DNA of 64,000 bases from CAIKMD01 sp963803265 (lineage in GTDB: Bacteria; Pseudomonadota; Alphaproteobacteria; ATCC43930; CGMCC-115725). Location: positions 62,001 to 126,000 of the forward strand of contig CAWDLZ010000011.1 of the NCBI GenBank assembly GCA_963803265.1, written 5' to 3'. Within the stretch, counting starts at the first letter, position 1, and the number at the start of each line of letters is the position of its first letter. Below the pieces are notes generated by a model. It saw only the letters and a list, made by a program, of their open reading frames with translations. It did no database searches and was not told the DNA's origin. Shown piece by piece: positions 62,417-64,000 of the stretch. The position numbers and the translations under genes were made by a program.

Positions 62417-63577
62417 ATGAAGCACAGCACCGAAAGAATTCTCGTCACCCATGCCGGCAGCCTGCCCCGGCCGGAGGATTGGCTGGCCATGATGATCGAG
62501 AGCGACAAGGGCCAGAAGCTCGACGCCTCGGCCTATGCCGCGCGCCACCGCCAAGCGGTCGCCGACATCGTGGAAAAGCAGCTCGATCTCGGCATCGACG
62601 TGATCGACGACGGCGAGCAGGGCAAGCCGAGCTTCCTGACCTATATCAACGAGCGCTTGGGCGGCTTCGAGCCGGGCGGGCCGCGCGGCAGCCCATGGGC
62701 CGGCTCGCGCGAGGTGAAATCCTTCCCGGAATATTACGAGGCGATGGCGCGCGCCGGCGGCGGCCCGGGCAACGCGACCAAAATGCGCTGCACCGGCCCC
62801 ATTACCTATAAGGGCCAGGCGCAGCTCCAGAACGACATCGACAATTTCAAGGCGGCCCTCAAGGGCAAAAGCCCCGAGGACGCGTTCATGCCCGCGATCT
62901 CGCCCGCCAATGTCGAGGAATGGAAGCAGAACGCCTTCTACAAGACGCAGGAGGAATATCTTTTCGCCATCGCCGATGCGCTGCACGTCGAGTACCAGGC
63001 GATCGTCGATGCCGGCTTTCTGTTGCAGATCGACGATCCGCGCCTCGCCACCTATTACGCAATGAGCGAGGTCAGCCTCGCCGAGTGCCGCAAATGGGCG
63101 GAGATCCGGGTCGAGGCGCTGAACCAGGCTTTGCGCGGCATCCCCGAGGACCGGGTGCGCTTTCATACCTGCTACAGCATCAATATGGGCCCGCGCGTCC
63201 ACGACATGGAGCTGAAGGATCTGGTCAATATCATGCTCAAGATCCGCGCCCAGGCCTATTCCTTCGAGACCGCCAATCCGCGCCACGAGCATGAGTGGAA
63301 AGTGTGGGAGACAGCGAAGCTGGCGCCCGGCAAAATCATCATTCCCGGTGTCATCTCGCACACCACCATGCTGGTCGAGCATCCCGAGCTTATCGCCCAG
63401 TGGCTGGTGCGCTTCGCCAAGATCGTCGGGCGCGAGAACGTGATCGGCGGATCGGATTGCGGCTTCGCGACCTTCGCGACCTCCAGGGAAATCCATCCCT
63501 CGATCGTCTGGGCGAAGCTCGCTTCGCTGAGCGCGGGCGCGCGGCTCGCGACCAAGGAACTCTGGGGCCGCGCATGA
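62417..63577 (+). CDS. MetE C-terminal-like (cobalamin-independent methyltransferase family) protein
   Basis: A 386-aa single-domain relative of methionine synthase II. The N-terminal THAGSLPRPEDWL is the family start. Zinc ligands are present: RFHTCYSIN (His, Cys), SFETANPRHEHE (Glu) and GGSDCGF (Cys). Without the MetE N-terminal half it may not use methyl-folate. Relatives act as alkyl or CoM transferases in catabolism. It overlaps the next gene by ATGA. Confidence 0.85.
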   Translation: MKHSTERILVTHAGSLPRPEDWLAMMIESDKGQKLDASAYAARHRQAVADIVEKQLDLGIDVIDDGEQGKPSFLTYINERLGGFEPGGPRGSPWAGSREVKSFPEYYEAMARAGGGPGNATKMRCTGPITYKGQAQLQNDIDNFKAALKGKSPEDAFMPAISPANVEEWKQNAFYKTQEEYLFAIADALHVEYQAIVDAGFLLQIDDPRLATYYAMSEVSLAECRKWAEIRVEALNQALRGIPEDRVRFHTCYSINMGPRVHDMELKDLVNIMLKIRAQAYSFETANPRHEHEWKVWETAKLAPGKIIIPGVISHTTMLVEHPELIAQWLVRFAKIVGRENVIGGSDCGFATFATSREIHPSIVWAKLASLSAGARLATKELWGRA

Positions 63578-64000
63578 AAGTCGAGACCATCCGATATGGC
63601 GTAGGTGGGGAGAATTTTGCCAGCGAGCTCGATTTATGACGAGCGCAGCGCCGCCCGGCGGCCGATCCTACTGGTCGCGCCCAACTGGTTCGGGGTGACG
63701 CCGGAATGGACCGAGCGCGCCAGCGCGCTGGCCGGCGAGCGCTACGTCGCCTTCCTGGTCGATGTCTATGGCGAGGGCAAGCGCCCGAAGAACCGCGCCG
63801 AGGCGGCGGCGGCGGCCAATGCGAGGCGCGCCGACCTGCCCGAATTGCGGCGGCGCATGGCGGCGGCGCTCGATCGGGCGAGCGGCGAGGGCGCGCGCCG
63901 CGGCTTGGCCGATCGATCGCGCCGCGCCGCGATCGGATTCTGCTTCGGCGGCGGCTGCGTCTTCGAGCTGGCGCGGGCCGGCGCCGCGCTAGAGGCCGCA
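63574..64000 (+). CDS. Dienelactone hydrolase family protein, partial (+1 frameshift)
   Basis: It starts MKVETIRYGVGGENFASEL. After one extra G near 63633 (read strictly, a TGA stop follows) it continues IYDERSAARRPILLVAPNWFG and VAFLVDVYGEGKRP. The nucleophile elbow is GFCFGGGCVFE (Cys, as in dienelactone hydrolases). It runs off the right edge before the Asp and His. It is coupled by ATGA to the MetE-like gene, suggesting ring-cleavage product degradation. Confidence 0.78.

Overview
The window looks like chromosomal DNA of a high-GC alphaproteobacterium. The evidence is a FixL/FixJ/FixK oxygen-sensing set, CydP/CydX/YbgE-type cytochrome bd genes, a 3-hydroxybutyrate-type dehydrogenase, large-subunit methylmalonyl-CoA mutase and heme A synthase. 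The genus cannot be read from the sequence.

Layout. 0-9.4 kb holds housekeeping genes: an MFS transporter fragment, methylmalonyl-CoA mutase, heme A synthase, a TerB-like protein, a lipoprotein, a DinG-type helicase, pyrD and a HAD hydrolase. 9.5-13.4 kb is a TPR/GT41 glycosyltransferase followed by two dTDP-rhamnose genes. 13.5-16.6 kb has an FMN reductase, a DUF882 (YcbK-like) protein and a YcbB-type L,D-transpeptidase. 16.7-19.3 kb is a NitT/TauT-type ABC transporter. 19.3-25.5 kb has a sulfatase, a phosphatase-like protein, a CBS protein, tRNA-Gly(CCC), a universal stress protein and a K+ channel. 25.5-27.3 kb is an amidohydrolase/Rieske set.

27.4-53.3 kb reads as a low-oxygen respiration island. 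It contains fixL, fixJ, a fixK-type regulator, two single-domain receivers, FtsH, c-type cytochromes, a cytochrome bd operon (cydP-A-B-X, ybgE), two nitroreductases, small membrane proteins and a six-gene hydrogenase-4-like membrane complex (hyfB-C-E-F-G-I). The large subunit of that complex has lost the NiFe cysteines, so it is probably not a hydrogenase. FNR/FixK-type boxes (TTGA-N6-TCAA or GCAA) lie before the universal stress gene, one receiver, one nitroreductase and two small membrane protein genes. FixL, FixJ and FixK would sense oxygen and drive these boxes.

Two 1,625-bp IS1380-family elements, in opposite orientation and differing at six bases, bracket 36.9-57.7 kb. Each is flanked by CTAG on both sides. 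Copy 1 sits in the centre of a FixK-like box in front of a DoxX gene. After copy 2 come fragments of disrupted genes and then a catabolic set: SDR dehydrogenase, SIS isomerase, flavin reductase, MetE-like protein and dienelactone hydrolase.

Caution. About twenty genes carry a single-base frameshift, and all but one of these shifts are +1. Removing one base restores a family-typical protein in each well-conserved case. I annotate these as whole genes and suspect residual sequencing insertions rather than mass gene decay.
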